The notes: a model not told the origin generated them from the sequence alone. Shown: positions 33,001-48,000, counted from the first letter of the stretch. The stretch is 64,000 nucleotides of DNA from Apostichopus parvimensis (GCA_000934455.1 KN886447.1:20156-84155); one strand, 5' to 3'. Translations and numbers: made by a program.

Positions 33001-36000
33001 GAAAGAAAGAGACGTGAATACCAAATATCATCGCAATGACTCATCATGCTACATTCGCACTTTCAGTTTTATTGTGGACCGCAGAAGTATTTTATGGTAA
33101 AATGTTCGAACCAGGTTTTTACAGGGGAATCGTTTAAACAAAAAAGTTTGTATACCATGAAACATTGAGTTCTTGCGACTAAATGCATTTAAGAGCTATG
33201 AGTGAAAGACTGTTGTTCAAAATTATCAAAAAGGCCAGTTTGTACTGTGTGTATGAAACAGCAACATACACACCTACAAGGTTTGAGAGCAAATAGAACT
33301 CACTTCCTTACTTTCACTTTTATATAATATCAACATAAAACCCTAAGTGATTAGGTCTGTTCATCAGAGGCTTTATTCACAGTACATTAAACTGTTTCCT
33401 GCCCCCACTTAAGAATAAATGTAGGGTTTACCATATTTCTTTGCTTGGAAAGTGAAAATCACCATCCTAGAGTTGAAGGGTCGTGCTATATATAACAAAT
33501 TGGCGACACTAAGGTTAATGTTAGGACATGTTACAACTACTGTATGAGGCCCATGTTACACAGCTTTACATGCCTAGTTTGTGGGGCAAATATGTGGCCA
33601 TCAATCATGTTTGTCACTTAAAGACAATTATATCAGCCTTCCAAACACTGGCACAATATTTTCATGCATAGCAGAAATTTTTAAAGTTTGTGTATCTGGA
33701 AAAAAGTGACAGTTTTTTAATTGTCACAAAGACCTTCAGAAAATAGAAACAATTTAGATTCCCAGTATGCAGGGTTGATAGGTTTTCACCTCCTGAAAGT
33801 TTGAAAAACTGGGATTTTTTTTCTCCAAAATCATGCCTTGTTCATTTCAGAAGGTCATAAAACATTTTTCAAAATGATAATACATACTGTATTGACATTA
33901 GAAATTGAAATATCTGGTTTACAGACCTCAACAACCTCATGGGCAATAAAATGAGAATTCCATAAAACCTTGTACTGACTGAAAAATTTAAAATGAAAAT
34001 AACATTATACTGTACATTGCATTGTATTGCAGTGACATGCAAACAGTGGCTAATCAATGCAACAGTATTCAAACAACAGGGAATATGTATGGTACAAACA
34101 TAATCTAACATCTTTATTATTAATACATCTTTATTAATAAATCTTTATTGTATATTGCTGGTGTATCTTACATATGTAATTCCACTTAGTTTTCATTTCA
34201 AATTGGAAGTTTGCTATATGAGTTGTAACTTTGTTTTCCACACACTACTACTGTAGACCCATATCAAACTAACAGGGATTGTTTGTATTACAGAAGGGAA
34301 CAGGAATTCCCGGTCGTAATTTTTTCTGGGCATATATGTCTTTTTACAACGGACTGAAAAAGGTGGTTGTAACTTTTTATTTTAATTCCTGTCGTACCAA
34401 TCATGACAATAATAAATTGTCTGTGGAATGTTTTAATAATTGATGTTACACTGGAAAGTCACAATGTAAGATGACCAATGTCTAGCCCACTCTTTTGACA
34501 TTTGTTCGTAACGAAGGGATGGCTTATTATTTTACTAATGAAGAATTATGAGATTTCAACTTTCAATGATATCGTGTAAGAAAAAAGAAAAATTTGCCAA
34601 AGCACACTGGTCCTCAGTTAACATTTGGCTACAATACTACAGTGCACTACAATTATTGTTAATGCAGTACTGCATATGTATCACGTACGGGCACTGCCAA
34701 ATCACATGCACATGCATTTTGTAACATTTACAAATTATATATATGTCAAACGGGCGGGACGGGGTGGGACGGGGCAGGGCTGGGTAAAGAACAATATTTA
34801 ACAATAATGGCACCATTATGTTATCCACCCTAGCCTAGGAGGACAACAATACTAACTACAGATCAACTATACTTTAAAATAATATTGAGAAACAGTGGAA
34901 TGTGCAGTGTCAGAATATCATTGGTAACTGAGTTTTTAGTGAATTTTGTGTTGAATTTTTGTTCGTAACAATAGGTAACACTGCATTTAGTTTTTACGAC
35001 AGAACCACATTTTTGGTCGTAAGCATGTAATCTGCAGTCTGATAGGCAATCACAACCTGATTACATCTGATATAATGTAACTTCTTTGAGTTTTTGCACA
35101 ATCTGAGTTCTGGAATACCACATCATGTGCTGAAATCAAAGGTTCCATACTCTACCTATCTATTTAACCCTAGCCCTTAGGAAATCAATCTAGTCAGAGT
35201 TTATCATCAATTTTGAGAACAATCCTATCGAGACTAAATTTTCTTCTCTCCATCCCTTATCTACTAATCCCCTTACATCTATCTCTTTGTGTTCACCATG
35301 CTCATTTACCTGTCTGTGTTCTGTGCATGTTTTTGTCCCTTCTGTTACTGTTACTTGTCATTTAGCCTTTGAAGAAGATCCTGCTAGGATTGAAACGTCA
35401 GGCCAACTTACTTTTACACATTCGCTTACACAGGCTCTCTAGTGGATAAGCAGTTTTATTTTATTTTGAGACTAAATTTAGACACAGCACTAAATAGTAG
35501 GTCAGGCAGTTTTTGCACACTTTCTTCACAAAGTAGTGGGCTTCCTTTTCACACTTTCACCTAACATTCAATATGCTGCTGATTACAAACTTGACTTTGT
35601 GATCTTGAAGGTTGTCTGTCTTGAAATGTCACCTGTTTAGCCTTTATCACACAGTACATTGTCACATATTGTCTAATGCCCATTTCCGTGGGAAACCATA
35701 AAGATGGATACTGTGTACTTGGTAACAGTAAATCCATAGAGTTTACACAACTCTTGTTAATATAAATCCCATGATTGTGCAGACCATGTCCTCCAGCGTA
35801 GGAGTAATTTGAGCCGACTATTAATCTTGAACTCAAGTCACGTATCTAGCTACATGGATCAGATTCCAAGAAGTTCTTCCTGGTATTATCAGGAAAATTC
35901 TGTAATTTTAAAATTAAAAAAGACTTCCCACCAAAAGAGAATACTATTCGGAATATTGAATTACTTAAATGGGTGACGCACTATTTCATATTTAGACTAG

Positions 36001-39000
36001 ACAATTGTGACGTTTTAGAAGCTGAAAAGCTCTCGTTCAAGTACTACAAAGGGAACGTGGCACGCCTAAATTTACAACCATTGTTGTGCAATAGCTTGTG
36101 GGACTTTCCCAACAGATGTTGCGCAATAAATGATTTCCCAGTGAGGTAGCACTGACTGCGTGATTACTCAGTGTAACTGGCATACAATGATTGTGTTCCA
36201 TGGTTCATTGTGTCTCAGCAGCAGTTAGCTATATACAATAGTGTATATATACATTTACCAGTGAAAGAAGGCACACACTAAAAATCTGTATGTACATAGT
36301 ACTATGGCAAGTTATGACAATTGGGTTTCTTTAAATTAACAAATAAAAAAAATGTCAACAGAGACTGAAAAATTATGTAAAATTCTAAACAAGAACAGCT
36401 TAATGTCCTCCATTTTCTTAATGGTTGTTTAAAACAATACTTGAAGGGAAGAGGGAGGGGGTGGCTGGAAGGAAGAGCTTTAATTCATTATTTCTTTCCC
36501 TTTGTATTCTTCACACTTCTGGTTACAGGCCAGCAGTTACTACAATCTTCTCTGTTTGTTATAGTCGTGCCTTTATTTAATCAGCTTCTATGATTTCTTT
36601 AATATTACTAGATACAGTTGACAACTCTTTTCTTTTGTACTCTCCATTACTCATTGATTTACATACATGGGTGAGGCTTGTAGACTCAGATTAGATACAA
36701 AAGCAGTGCAGAGTTATGGTATAGGATGTTATGGACTTCCTGCTATTGCTGTCAATTTCAAGCCTACCCAAGTACCCACGTACAAATAGGCTGCCACCCA
36801 AAGACAGAAAGATGACTATGGCATTTGTAAGTGTGAAATGTATTTATACATTCAGGGAATTCACCAGAAATTATTGTGTAATATTGGAGAGCTCTACTGT
36901 AATATACGTCAATGTTGGACTACAGTGCTGCAACAGCTGTTGCATGAAGTCCAAATGCAAACAGCTGTGACAAACTGTTGCACCATTTCATCTAGCAATG
37001 CAAAGATCATCGCAAGATAAAGGAAATATCACACAGGGCAAATTTTATATGATTTTTCTGGTTGACTGTTAGACAGAAAATCTGGTCCTCCACTGTTGGG
37101 GAGAGAGATGGTGTAAGTTTGGTGAATACAACAGCAGCTGTGGGTCTATAAAACTCTCCTTCAGGTGGATCAAATATGGCCTACCAGTATCACTGTTTAA
37201 TTTCAGTATCTCCAACGTGATGGAGGGTGATACCATAAATGGAGGGTGATACCATTTATCATTTGACCTATTTGGGGATTATTATTATTATTACACAAAA
37301 TTTATATAGCGCCTTATTCAATTAAGAAATTGCTCTAAAGCGCTTTACAGCAAAAGAAAAAAATTTGTTAAAAGTAAAATAGTTAATTAGGTTATAAAAG
37401 TTAAGATTGTATAGAAAAATATATGAAAGAAATGTAAAAAATAAATAGAAAAATTATGACTAAAATACAAAATAACACCTGAATTAAGTACGTGCAGCAA
37501 GTAAAATAAAAAGTACATTAATCTGTGTAGACAATTAAAAAATTGCTCTAAGGCTCCTAACAGCAAAAGATAAAAATATGTTAAAAGTAAAAAAGTTCAA
37601 AAGGTTATAAAAGTAAGATTGTATAGAAAAATATATGATAGAAATGATAAAAAATAAATAGAAAAATTATGACTAAAAAACAATAATAACACCTGAATTA
37701 AGTATGTACAGCAATAAGTACATTAATCTGTGTTGGCAGCTCTGAAAAACAGAGTTTTAAGTAATTTCTTGAATTGCGTTAAGTCTATATTAATATTGCA
37801 TATGTCCTTGGGTAAGTTATTCCATAATGTGGCAGCAGTATAATCAAAACGTTTAAATTCAAATGTTGATGATCGGGTAGAAGGCACACTAAGTAAATTT
37901 TTATTCACTGAGCGTAAGGATCTAGGCGGAATATAAGGTATGGTCTCATTGGTCAAGTAACTAGGGGTCAAGTGATTAAGAGCCTTAAAGGTAAGTAAAA
38001 GAATTTTAAATTTTGATCTAAATCGTACAGGTAACCAATGTAGTTCATACAGTACAGGAGATATATGGTTGCGACGAGGAGTTCTAGATATAAGGCGAGC
38101 TGCACAATTTTGTGTGCGTTGTAGGCTTGTCAGAGACTGTGATATACCAAATAGTAAAGAATTGCAATTATCGAAGCGAGAGGTAACGAGGGATTGAACC
38201 AGTATTTTACATGCATCAGTTGTAATGAAATCTCTTATTCTACCTATATTACGAATATGGAAATAGCAAGACTTGATAATATGATTAACTTGGGTCTCCA
38301 TGGTAAGATGAGAGTCAAATGGGGATATTTAGTAACAATGCCCCAAGGTACTATTCTAGGTCCATTACTTTTCATTATTTATGTAAATGATATATGTGAT
38401 GTCCCAAATATAAATTCTAATATATACTCTTTGCTGATGATACAAACAAAGTTTTATAGGGAATGACTTGAAAGGGAAGGGGGACACATTATGCTGTGAA
38501 TTTATAAGATTTTCATGATTGGTTTACTGCTAACAAATTGCAACTAAATGTGTATATACTGTTGTGGCCATATGTGTTAGTTTAACTGTGTTATACACGG
38601 AGTGACCTACTGTAGCAGACAAGCCTACAAAGGATTTTTTTTAAAGCTCACATTCTTTTACAATGTATATCATCACATATTAATTACACATTAATATACC
38701 TTGTTCCATGTATATGGACATTTTGATAAAACAAATAAAGGAAGTGGAATTAATTCTGAATTTGATGACAAACGTCCAACGGACGCTGATTTTGGCCGTC
38801 CCACCAGAAATTTGATAATCTGGGATGAAAACTATTAAATAATATGCATAGTTGTAAACCTAGACCAGCTATTTGTTTTATCACTCATGCTCATGACAGC
38901 CTGTTAGCATTAAATAACTAGCAAAGATTGTGCTGTATTGGCTATCTTAATACTGCGAAAACCAAAATTATAATTGAGTCCTGCAGACATGCAAATATCT

Positions 39001-42000
39001 CAATTATAGATTAATTTAATATTGCTCAAGTAGGAAACCTTAAATTCAGCAGTTTTCCATAAGTTGAAGAAAATGACCTTGACATGATATCTAATACTGT
39101 AAAAACCAAAATTGAGTCCAACAGACATGCAAAATGTCTTAATTATAGATTAATATTAATATTGCTCAAGTAGGAAACCTTAATTTCAGCAGTTTGCCAA
39201 CAAGTAGAAGGACATTGACATGATATGAAGTGTGGCTTTATAGCTGAGATGAAACGTTTGTCTATTTTTGGAAAATTGAAATTTATCACATCAAAGAGAG
39301 AATAATAAATTTCATATTTCTGCGTTAATCTTTTATATGCATAACATGTTGCAAGGAAATGCTGACACATGTAATGAAGCTCCAATAAGTTGATATCTTT
39401 CAGAAACATGTTCAGATAGCAAGAATCTTGTCGATGCATGATCAGGGTTGCCAGTTCTTCTGTGATGCAGATCAGGTGAAATGTCAACTATGAAATGTTT
39501 TTATTTATTTTATAACAGTTGACCCTATACATCAGAATGAATCATGTGGGTTGCAATTTAAAGCAATCTGGGTCTCTTATATGAACATTAAGGGATCAAA
39601 CATGGTACAAAAATGGCAATTTTTTTACCGATGCAGAGGCCATGAGTCTGACTGAACAACATGAAATAGTTGAAATCAATGTTATTTGGGAGAATTCAAC
39701 AATTTACACCTACAATTTCTCTTGAATTTGCAGGCCATTAAAAATGACCCCCCCCCCCTCCCAAATATTGCAAAATAAGTCTTTTGTCATGATGAAAGAC
39801 TAGATGTTTTAAAGTAAAATCAACACCAAAAAGTAAAACCATTGTGTATAAGTGTGATGTAAATCAACAACAGAAAGCTAACTGGGAAAATTACAAACAA
39901 ATTTTGAAAGGGATGAAAAAAGAACTTTGTGTTTAGAAGATGTTAAGACACTCAGGATAAGATTTTTCAGACTACTTATTGATGAAGTCAAATCATAAAA
40001 GAAATTTCCCTATGGCTGTGTCAAATGTAAAAAAATCATTAAAAAACACTACGCAGAGTAGACAGAGAGCAATATGATAGCCAGGATACGGAGGAAGGAA
40101 GTTCATTATTATTCCAGTTCTACTGAAAATATAATTTAACAAACCCACTATTAAAAAAAGAAGAAGAAGAAAGACAAGCTACATTGTAGATGGGAGTAAA
40201 CTAGAAGCTACTCAAGATCACTTCTTGTACTGTCTTTGGCTTCTGTCTGAGATCTTTTGGTAAAGGCTTTTTGTGTAGATCAAAACATATGGCAATTCAA
40301 AGCTAAAGGAGAGTCTTGTGTTGCGTTCCGATAATTCTAAATCGCTCTTGGAAGAGCAACTCGGTACAGTAGGTTTCCATGGAAACCAACTCATCAAGTT
40401 CTATTGTCTTTCAGACTGGCCTACATATTACATTTAGTTTGGAAGTCTAATACACTCTAGAGACATTACCTAACCAATAATAAAGAACATGGTCTAGGTT
40501 TCTAGGAAACAGGTGCAATGCCACTTCCACACCTAAGGCTACCCTAATGTGCTACATGCTACAAACATATGAATGAAAACAGGTTTAAAACTGAATGCAT
40601 CAGGACATGGCATGAAATAGTACATAGCTGAAGCAAGGAATAATTTAAGGGTATACAGGGAATTATTTAAGGGTAAACAGGGAATAATTTAAGGGTATAC
40701 AGGGAATAATTTAAGGCCCTTAAGGGTATACAGGGAAAAATTTAAGGGTATACACTATACAGGGAATAATTAACGGGTATACAGGGAATAATTAAAGGGT
40801 ATAAAGGGAATAATTTAAGGATATATACAAGGAAAAATTTCAGGGTATATACAGGGAATAATTTACAGGAATAATTTAAGGGTACACAGAGAATAATTTT
40901 AAGGTATACAGGGAATAATTAAGAGGTTTACAGGGAATAATTTAAGGGTATACAGGGAATTATTTAGTGTTCAAATTTTGTGTAGCAGTTTAAATACTTT
41001 GGTTCCCTGTGTAAAAAAAAAAACTGTTTTACATTTTTGGATTGGTACAACAATTTGACATAGCATTCATTAGACGAAGAAGAAGAAGCAGAAGAAGAAG
41101 AAGAAGAAGAGATGATAACTTACCGTATACGAAGGTCTGGCACTGCAGCTGATATCGTCTGTTGACAGGAAAGAAAATATGACTTACCAGGTTGTATAAA
41201 CAAGGATGGAAGCATTTACCTTCCTTAACTTCCACCTTCCCTAGCTTGAATAAATAGTTCGTAGGCAAAATGCTCGCCCACTGAATGAGTTAAGCTAATC
41301 CTGCTATATACATCTTTGCACATGAAATTCGCCGACTGTGCATAGCATTTTGCGATACTTGGATAAATTATTCCCGGCTCTTGAAAGAAGTTTCAGTTGG
41401 AAAAACATAACTGACTTTTCAATCAATTATATATCAAAATGGCCACAACCTTTTATTTTTGTATCACATTTGGCATCGCTCACAAACCAATCACGGGCAC
41501 CAACTTTTATCCCAATCCGAGTCCGTAGGAAGAGAAACGTTCTAAATGACTTCCTGTCTGGGCCTTGTGTGCCCAGGAATGATGTTTGTAAATTAATAAA
41601 GCCACTGGCATAAACTTGGACAGCTTTGGTGAATATTGATCTAATACTATTCATGCAATAGCCTTTCAACTGAACTAGATCTATATAGGTAGACACATTG
41701 TCATGAGCTCCATAGGGAGGGGGGGGGGGGAACTTATAGGAGAAAAAGTGCTTAGCTAGCAGCTTGAAGAGGTCAAGATAACATATATATGAGTGACATG
41801 ACCAAAGACCATTACAGGAAGACTTACTTTTGGTGTTGTTAAAAGACTTCTTCCTCACTTTGGGGCTGTACTGACTTTCCCTCTTTATGTTAACACAGAA
41901 AGAGAAGGATTCTTCCGGGTTGGGAGCTTGATGAAAGTACAAATTTCGAGAAAATTCTGCAAGAATAAAACACAAGGAAAATTATAAGACTAACAGAAGG

Positions 42001-45000
42001 CAGGCTCTGTGATTCCTTGCCCATTGTACATGAGAATATGAACTGCAGCACTGTGGACATGACTTGTGACCGAAGGAGACCTTTGACCTCCACAGATACG
42101 ATAGAATTCTTGAACTCACTACTTAAGGTGAATCTACAGACTAAGAATGAAAGTTTATCCCAGCAGTACTGTTGGAATGAATTGTGTTTGCAAGAAGATT
42201 TACAGGCTTTTATCTCTGGTGAACCGCAATTACTTTTAAAGGTCTACGGACACCATTGGACAATATTGTCTTAATCACTCTAATAGGCATTACTGTAGAA
42301 ATCATGAAGATAGCTGCAACTCCCATCAAAATCCATCAAAGATTGACCATTTTATCCATCCCATAAGACTAGATGCTAAATGGCAGTGTTCATTTAATGA
42401 ACTAGAACAGAAAAAGACTGTGACTGCATCCAAAAAAAAAAAAAAAAAATAGGTCAACAAATCAAATTTCGTAGGACGATTTAATAAAAAACAAACTTGT
42501 TGATACTCACTGTCTCTGCTTCTGAATACCAACTGTGTAAACAAATCAAACATTTCTTGCTGCAAAAAGAAATCAAAAAGATAATAAAGTGAATTCAAGG
42601 ATGGGGAAATTGGGGGTGGGGAGGGGGGTGGAGGAGGTGATGCCTGAATCATTTCTGGAATGAAGAAACAGAAGTATACTTTTAGCAATTTAAATCCTTT
42701 TCCCAGGTTGATATGTTCATTAAACATTCTGGGCATGAAGTTTCTTACACATCTTAACATTCTCTTTAAACAATTTTTTTATTTTTTATAGTTTGTTTTC
42801 AAAATCAAATTTCTATACAATCTGTATCACATGCACAGAAAATAAAATGCATTCAAGATATAACTAATTAATAACTAATTAATTATTAAACAGATGTAGG
42901 ACAATACAAATTTTTGTGATCTGTCCTTCAATGATAATATGATAGCACAATTTGAAACAACCTAAATCCTGAACAGTTAACAATGAGGTTTGCAAACAAT
43001 TCATAAAAACTCAATCCATATGGTACTGTAACATGGAATGTTTGTAACTAAACTAATGTAAGCACAAAAATTGAGCCACAAAATGTACTTATTTTGTCTT
43101 TTACCATGTACACAATGCCAAACAAGATTCATTTCACTTCCTTTAGCAATTCTTAATTCTTAATTAATCTCATTAATTAACTTGAATAAATTCATTTATG
43201 TCAAAGACTGTAAAAAAATACAAAAGAATTTGAGATCCTGTTGGAGGCAATAATTAATGATGCTTTGCCAATTTAATTTTAACATTTCCCCAAAAAAAAT
43301 GAACTGGTTGCTTTAGGAATTACGATTCTCTGGCTAACTGACAGTACTCTGCAGGCTATTTTTATTACATGTTGCCCCTGATGGTCATGCACTTGTAAAA
43401 GATACTGTACTTTACTACATGGACATCAGTTTGGTATAAATATTATTATTAATCTAAATATTTCTCACATTCTCTCTAAACTACCCTTCCAAACTTTGCT
43501 GTGACAAAGTAGAGAACTTTCCAAATACTGCACACCATCAATTTTTAGTTTCAATCTTAAATATATAAATTACATAAATTTCATATAAATACCATAAATT
43601 TCATATAAATACCATGAATTAATATAAATAGCATAAAATGCTGTGCCATAACTTTAGTTTTCTATTGGTTTGAAAGTATGTAATAAAGCCCAAACACAAT
43701 GACTTGCATTTTAATGTGTACAACAAAGATTGCATTTTGAAGTTTTGTAGTGTTGATCTACTATCAGCTGTTTCTATGCAGGACAATATGATTGTAGGCT
43801 ATTTTACCTATCACTAATGGACATATGACACCATGGGTATTAGTGAATCTACACATCTGTAATATACTCAACTATTTCAAGGAAAAGCAAACAAAACTAC
43901 TGGCATTTAACACTAATAGTGATCAAGTGATTATGATGAACATCTCTTCCAAGCAAATGCGATAATTTCCTTCCCTTTATTTGTTTTTGGAGACATCTTT
44001 GTTTTAAATGTTCCTTAATATCCTACTCTATATATACTTCAGGCAGACATCCCAGACAAAAGAAGTAGACTTATGATAGTCCAGAGGTAAATTATTCTTT
44101 TAATGACGAAAGCAGAACACATTCTCTAGCATTCTGATGGAATTTGCATAAATATTCCGCCATTGGGTTCTCGAGATATTAATAGTTGAAATCAAAACAG
44201 TTTATACCATATATACATACAGTGAACTTGAAACAAACAGGTGTGATGTCATAGATGCACACCGACATCAAAATGGTTGTTTTACTTTGTTAGAGAAGCA
44301 TTCTGTGATAATCATCCATCAGCGACATGACGTTCACTGACAGAGAATTAATAGTTTTAATTCATTAACTAGTTGTCTAACGACGTTAATTTGAAAATAA
44401 TACTGCTTAATACCTAGGATAAATCAGCGATTTCCTTAATTAGTTTTCGTATTAATTAGCAGCTCTTTAATGACGGTCTTGGACAGGACAGCAAATGGAT
44501 ATGGACAATTGCCATTTCCATAAATTTATTGAAAATTCTCTGAATTTATTAAAGATAGACTAAACTATGATACATCAGTATCCATTTATGAATTAGTGGA
44601 CACTTCATATCAACAATTTACACAAAAGCTACAAATGAATGTTTTACTATTGATTAATAACATAAAATCATGTCAAATGGCAGCATCAGTTTCACACATG
44701 AAACAGGTCATTCCTTTCGGCATGTTTTGTGTAATTATTTTATAATCGTGAAAAAGTGTTTTAACCTATGTCCCTAAAGATGCGTGGAGTGCGCAATGAA
44801 TTCTGAGAAGAAACCTTGCAGCAAAACCAATCAATGTAACTTACTGTTACACATACATGTATGTGTATCTATATATATACACGAGTACAGTTTCAAATGC
44901 AAACATTTACCACATTGTTCAATGACTTGACGCAGTGTGCTGTTAGTCACTTTCACAGCCACGTGGTCACTCTTGGAAAAAGAGGCACAGATTTGAAGAA

Positions 45001-48000
45001 GCATGTAGGATTATACAGTACTATTACTTCTACTTTCAAATAGAAAGTTAAGTTAGACTGCTTCTATGCATGCACATCATGTGCAGTTCAACTTTAGTCC
45101 ACTCTGGTCTGCTATGGTATTTGAACACAGAACAGATCTTCAAAAGATTCATTGGAAGAAGAATGTTCAGTATTACAGTAGCTAGTATTAAATGGGCTGG
45201 CATACTGTAGATCCAATAGAAACAGTGCCTAGATATATATAATACAGTAGTAGGGTTACAAAATATAGCTGCTGCATGTGCAAATAAATGTTTGTTTCGG
45301 AACAATTTTTCTGTGCAATTCTAATCCCTTCACTGTGATCGTCTTCAAGTTGATTTTGAGTTCAGAGAGTGTAGTTGGTCAATGAGGGACATACTGTATT
45401 TGTATAAATTTAGCCTCGGTTCGTTCACAGAATGCTTTCAACTACTGGCTCAGCCATATATACAAATCAGGCCTCAACTATGGCAGGGTAGACACAGAAT
45501 ACCCTGGGGGCGAATTTGGTTAGGCTTATCTTTCCATAGCATAGGTTCAATGGTAGGATAGCAGTTTTATCGCAATTTTGCAACTATATGGAAATGTTTA
45601 CTATTTTCGGTGGCAGTGAACACGGATAGTCGAAAATCCAGTGTAGTATGAGACTTTTTGTCTTATTTACAACCAAAGTGGCCACTAGGTGTACTAAGTA
45701 CTACTAGTGCAAATTGACCGTGTTCAAATGACAAATGTTTATTTGGATTTTTGGAATTATATTAAGGAAGATGTCCTTCTCCACAAATTGCTAGGTGACA
45801 GGACTGACTGGCCGTTTAACTGAGAGGCAAATTCTGTCATATTTAACGGCACGTTTGTTCATTCGTTTAACATTTTAATGGGTTACAGACAGCAACACTG
45901 GTACAACACATGAGCACACAGGTTACTAATTATACCAATTATAACATTCATGGTTGTATACACTTCATCAGTGCAAAAATCCAATCAGCCTCACCAAAGA
46001 AATATCCATAGTCCAATGATCATTGTAACCTTTGCAACCTTGACAACACTGTGCACATACATAAACACTTCCTATTTACCATAATGCCTTTACAATTATC
46101 CTAAGCACATGCCATTTCCTCAGACTTCTATTACTCACTACCAAAGAGTGAAAGAAAAACACTGTCAAAGAACTGATTATCGAAGTGCAAACAACTTGTG
46201 TGGGTAAAGAGTCAAATTCTTTTATTAAAAATCACCGTTATTTATCGAATGTTGACAGATTGTTAAGAAAACCCTATACATGAATGCATAAAACGGAGAA
46301 CTAAATAGACCACAAAGCTACATACACCTATGTATATGGGCTACAAACAAAGCTACCTAATACTTAAACACCCCTTTTCTTAGGGCTAAGTATTATAAAA
46401 CTAGAACTAAGGATACAATCTATTCACTTTTCAGCCTTTTGGCTAAGATCATGTGTAGTATCTGTTCCCTTTCGAGGGGAATGGTGATACACACCCGACG
46501 ATGATCACACAGTCAGTCTCGATGCAAGGGGACTGGGGTTGAGAGTGGATCAGTTGTTCGGTAGTTTGGCCCAGGTTATTTCCTGGGTGACTTTTCTTAA
46601 AAAGTAATCTATTCACTGTCTGTTCAGTTTAAGTTTGTCTGTCCATCTGTATCTCATAATCTGTTCTTAGTTTGTTTTTCCCTTTCAGTTAGCCTCTGAA
46701 GGAGATCCAGCTCGGATCAATCTACTCAACTTCAGGCCCTCTAACTTTTCACATCTATGGCTTTTTGCAGCTTGCTAATGTCAGTTTTTTTTTCTTTTTC
46801 TCTCTCTTCAATTTGAATACTTTGTTAAAATGCTACACAAATTATTGCCTCAGTTTAGCAGAGTATGTCCTTTAAATGGTTGCCAACATGAGCAATTACT
46901 GGCACAACACCTACCAAGATAAACAAACAAATTCGTCACCAGGCGAAAGTGACAGCAGCAAGTTTTAACATAAACGGAGAAGAATTTCAAGAAGACTTAC
47001 ATAGCTCAACTCTGCATCATCTTCCTCATCCTGTGTGGTGAGGCGTTTATAAGCTGACGATATCTCCTGAAATTTCTGTAAATCGGAAAGAAATAATGCA
47101 AGCAGCTGAGTCGAAAAACCACAACAAACAAACACACACACACATACACCTCATCTCCTAATTACTAAACCAAAGCCACACACAAATTAGATTTTTTTCA
47201 AAATTTTCTCAAATTAGAGATGAACTTTTTCAGCAAAACCTTTTTCAGCATTTGCTGGCTGCTTAAAATGCTAAGAAGAAAGGGTCGTTGAGCTAACTTA
47301 GATTTTGTCAGTGAAAATGTATTTCATGACCTGTGATTAAGAACCAATATCACTGACTACTGAACGTACATTAAACTTAGCACATACATAAACTACAGCA
47401 ATGGCCCAATGGGCAAATTGTGAAAGGTTGTCAGACAGGACCAATTTTCCATTCGGACAACTAAAACCAGCATCGGTATTTGTCCGGCTGGTTTTTACGT
47501 CAAAATTATGATTGTGTTGTGACTAAATGCCCCCAAATAAAGGGGCAAAAAATGAAAAATTGGTATCACCTTCCATCACTTTAGAGATAGAAATTAGTGG
47601 TAGGCATATGATCCACCCATAGGGGAGTTTTACTGATCCACAGCTAGTGTTCTATTCATAAACCAAACACATCCCTCCTACAGTGGACATATTGGTCGTT
47701 TTTAATAATGAAAAGTTTGCTACATTTTTTCGGACAACCTAATTTATGGTCCGGACAAACAATGGTTAAGATCTGGTTGTCTGAGAGACAACTAGATGAC
47801 ATCCTTAAATATTTGCCATGAATGTCGATGAAATAATTACGGAAAGCATGATAATTTTGTAATTTAGCGGTCCCTCAAGTAACTAATTCCATTTACCCTA
47901 CCTCAACTCTTGTCCCTCCCCCTTCCCCTAATCCTTGCTCACTCTAGTCCAAAATAATTCTAAGCCTCCTCTGCTTAAGAATCCCTAATAGCTATTACAC

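Larger units (their letters stand above)
32987..41123. other. 8.1-kb intron 6 of the J-TPR-RRM-CCCH gene
   Basis: No coding exon was recognised. It holds the hammerhead-like motif at 35363-35404, the LINE at 37.3-38.6 kb, a 145-bp tandem duplication at 38948-39230 and the 22-bp array at 40.6-41.0 kb. The rest is AT-rich sequence without recognised structure. Confidence 0.6.
42560..47000. other. 4.4-kb intron 3 of the J-TPR-RRM-CCCH gene
   Basis: No coding exon recognised. It contains the U2-headed SINE (46429-46605) and hammerhead-like copy 2 (46690-46736). The rest is AT-rich with short AAATTCATATAAATACCAT repeats near 43570-43630. Confidence 0.6.

Noticed and set aside
42017-42274. 85-residue plus-strand frame starting [10 protein letters not shown]
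   Set aside because: Antisense between two host exons, no family resemblance, no splice partner.
46429-46605. Functional U2 snRNA gene
   Set aside because: Only the first 40 bases match U2; the branch-site region, Sm site and 3' stem-loops are absent, and a target duplication marks it as a SINE.
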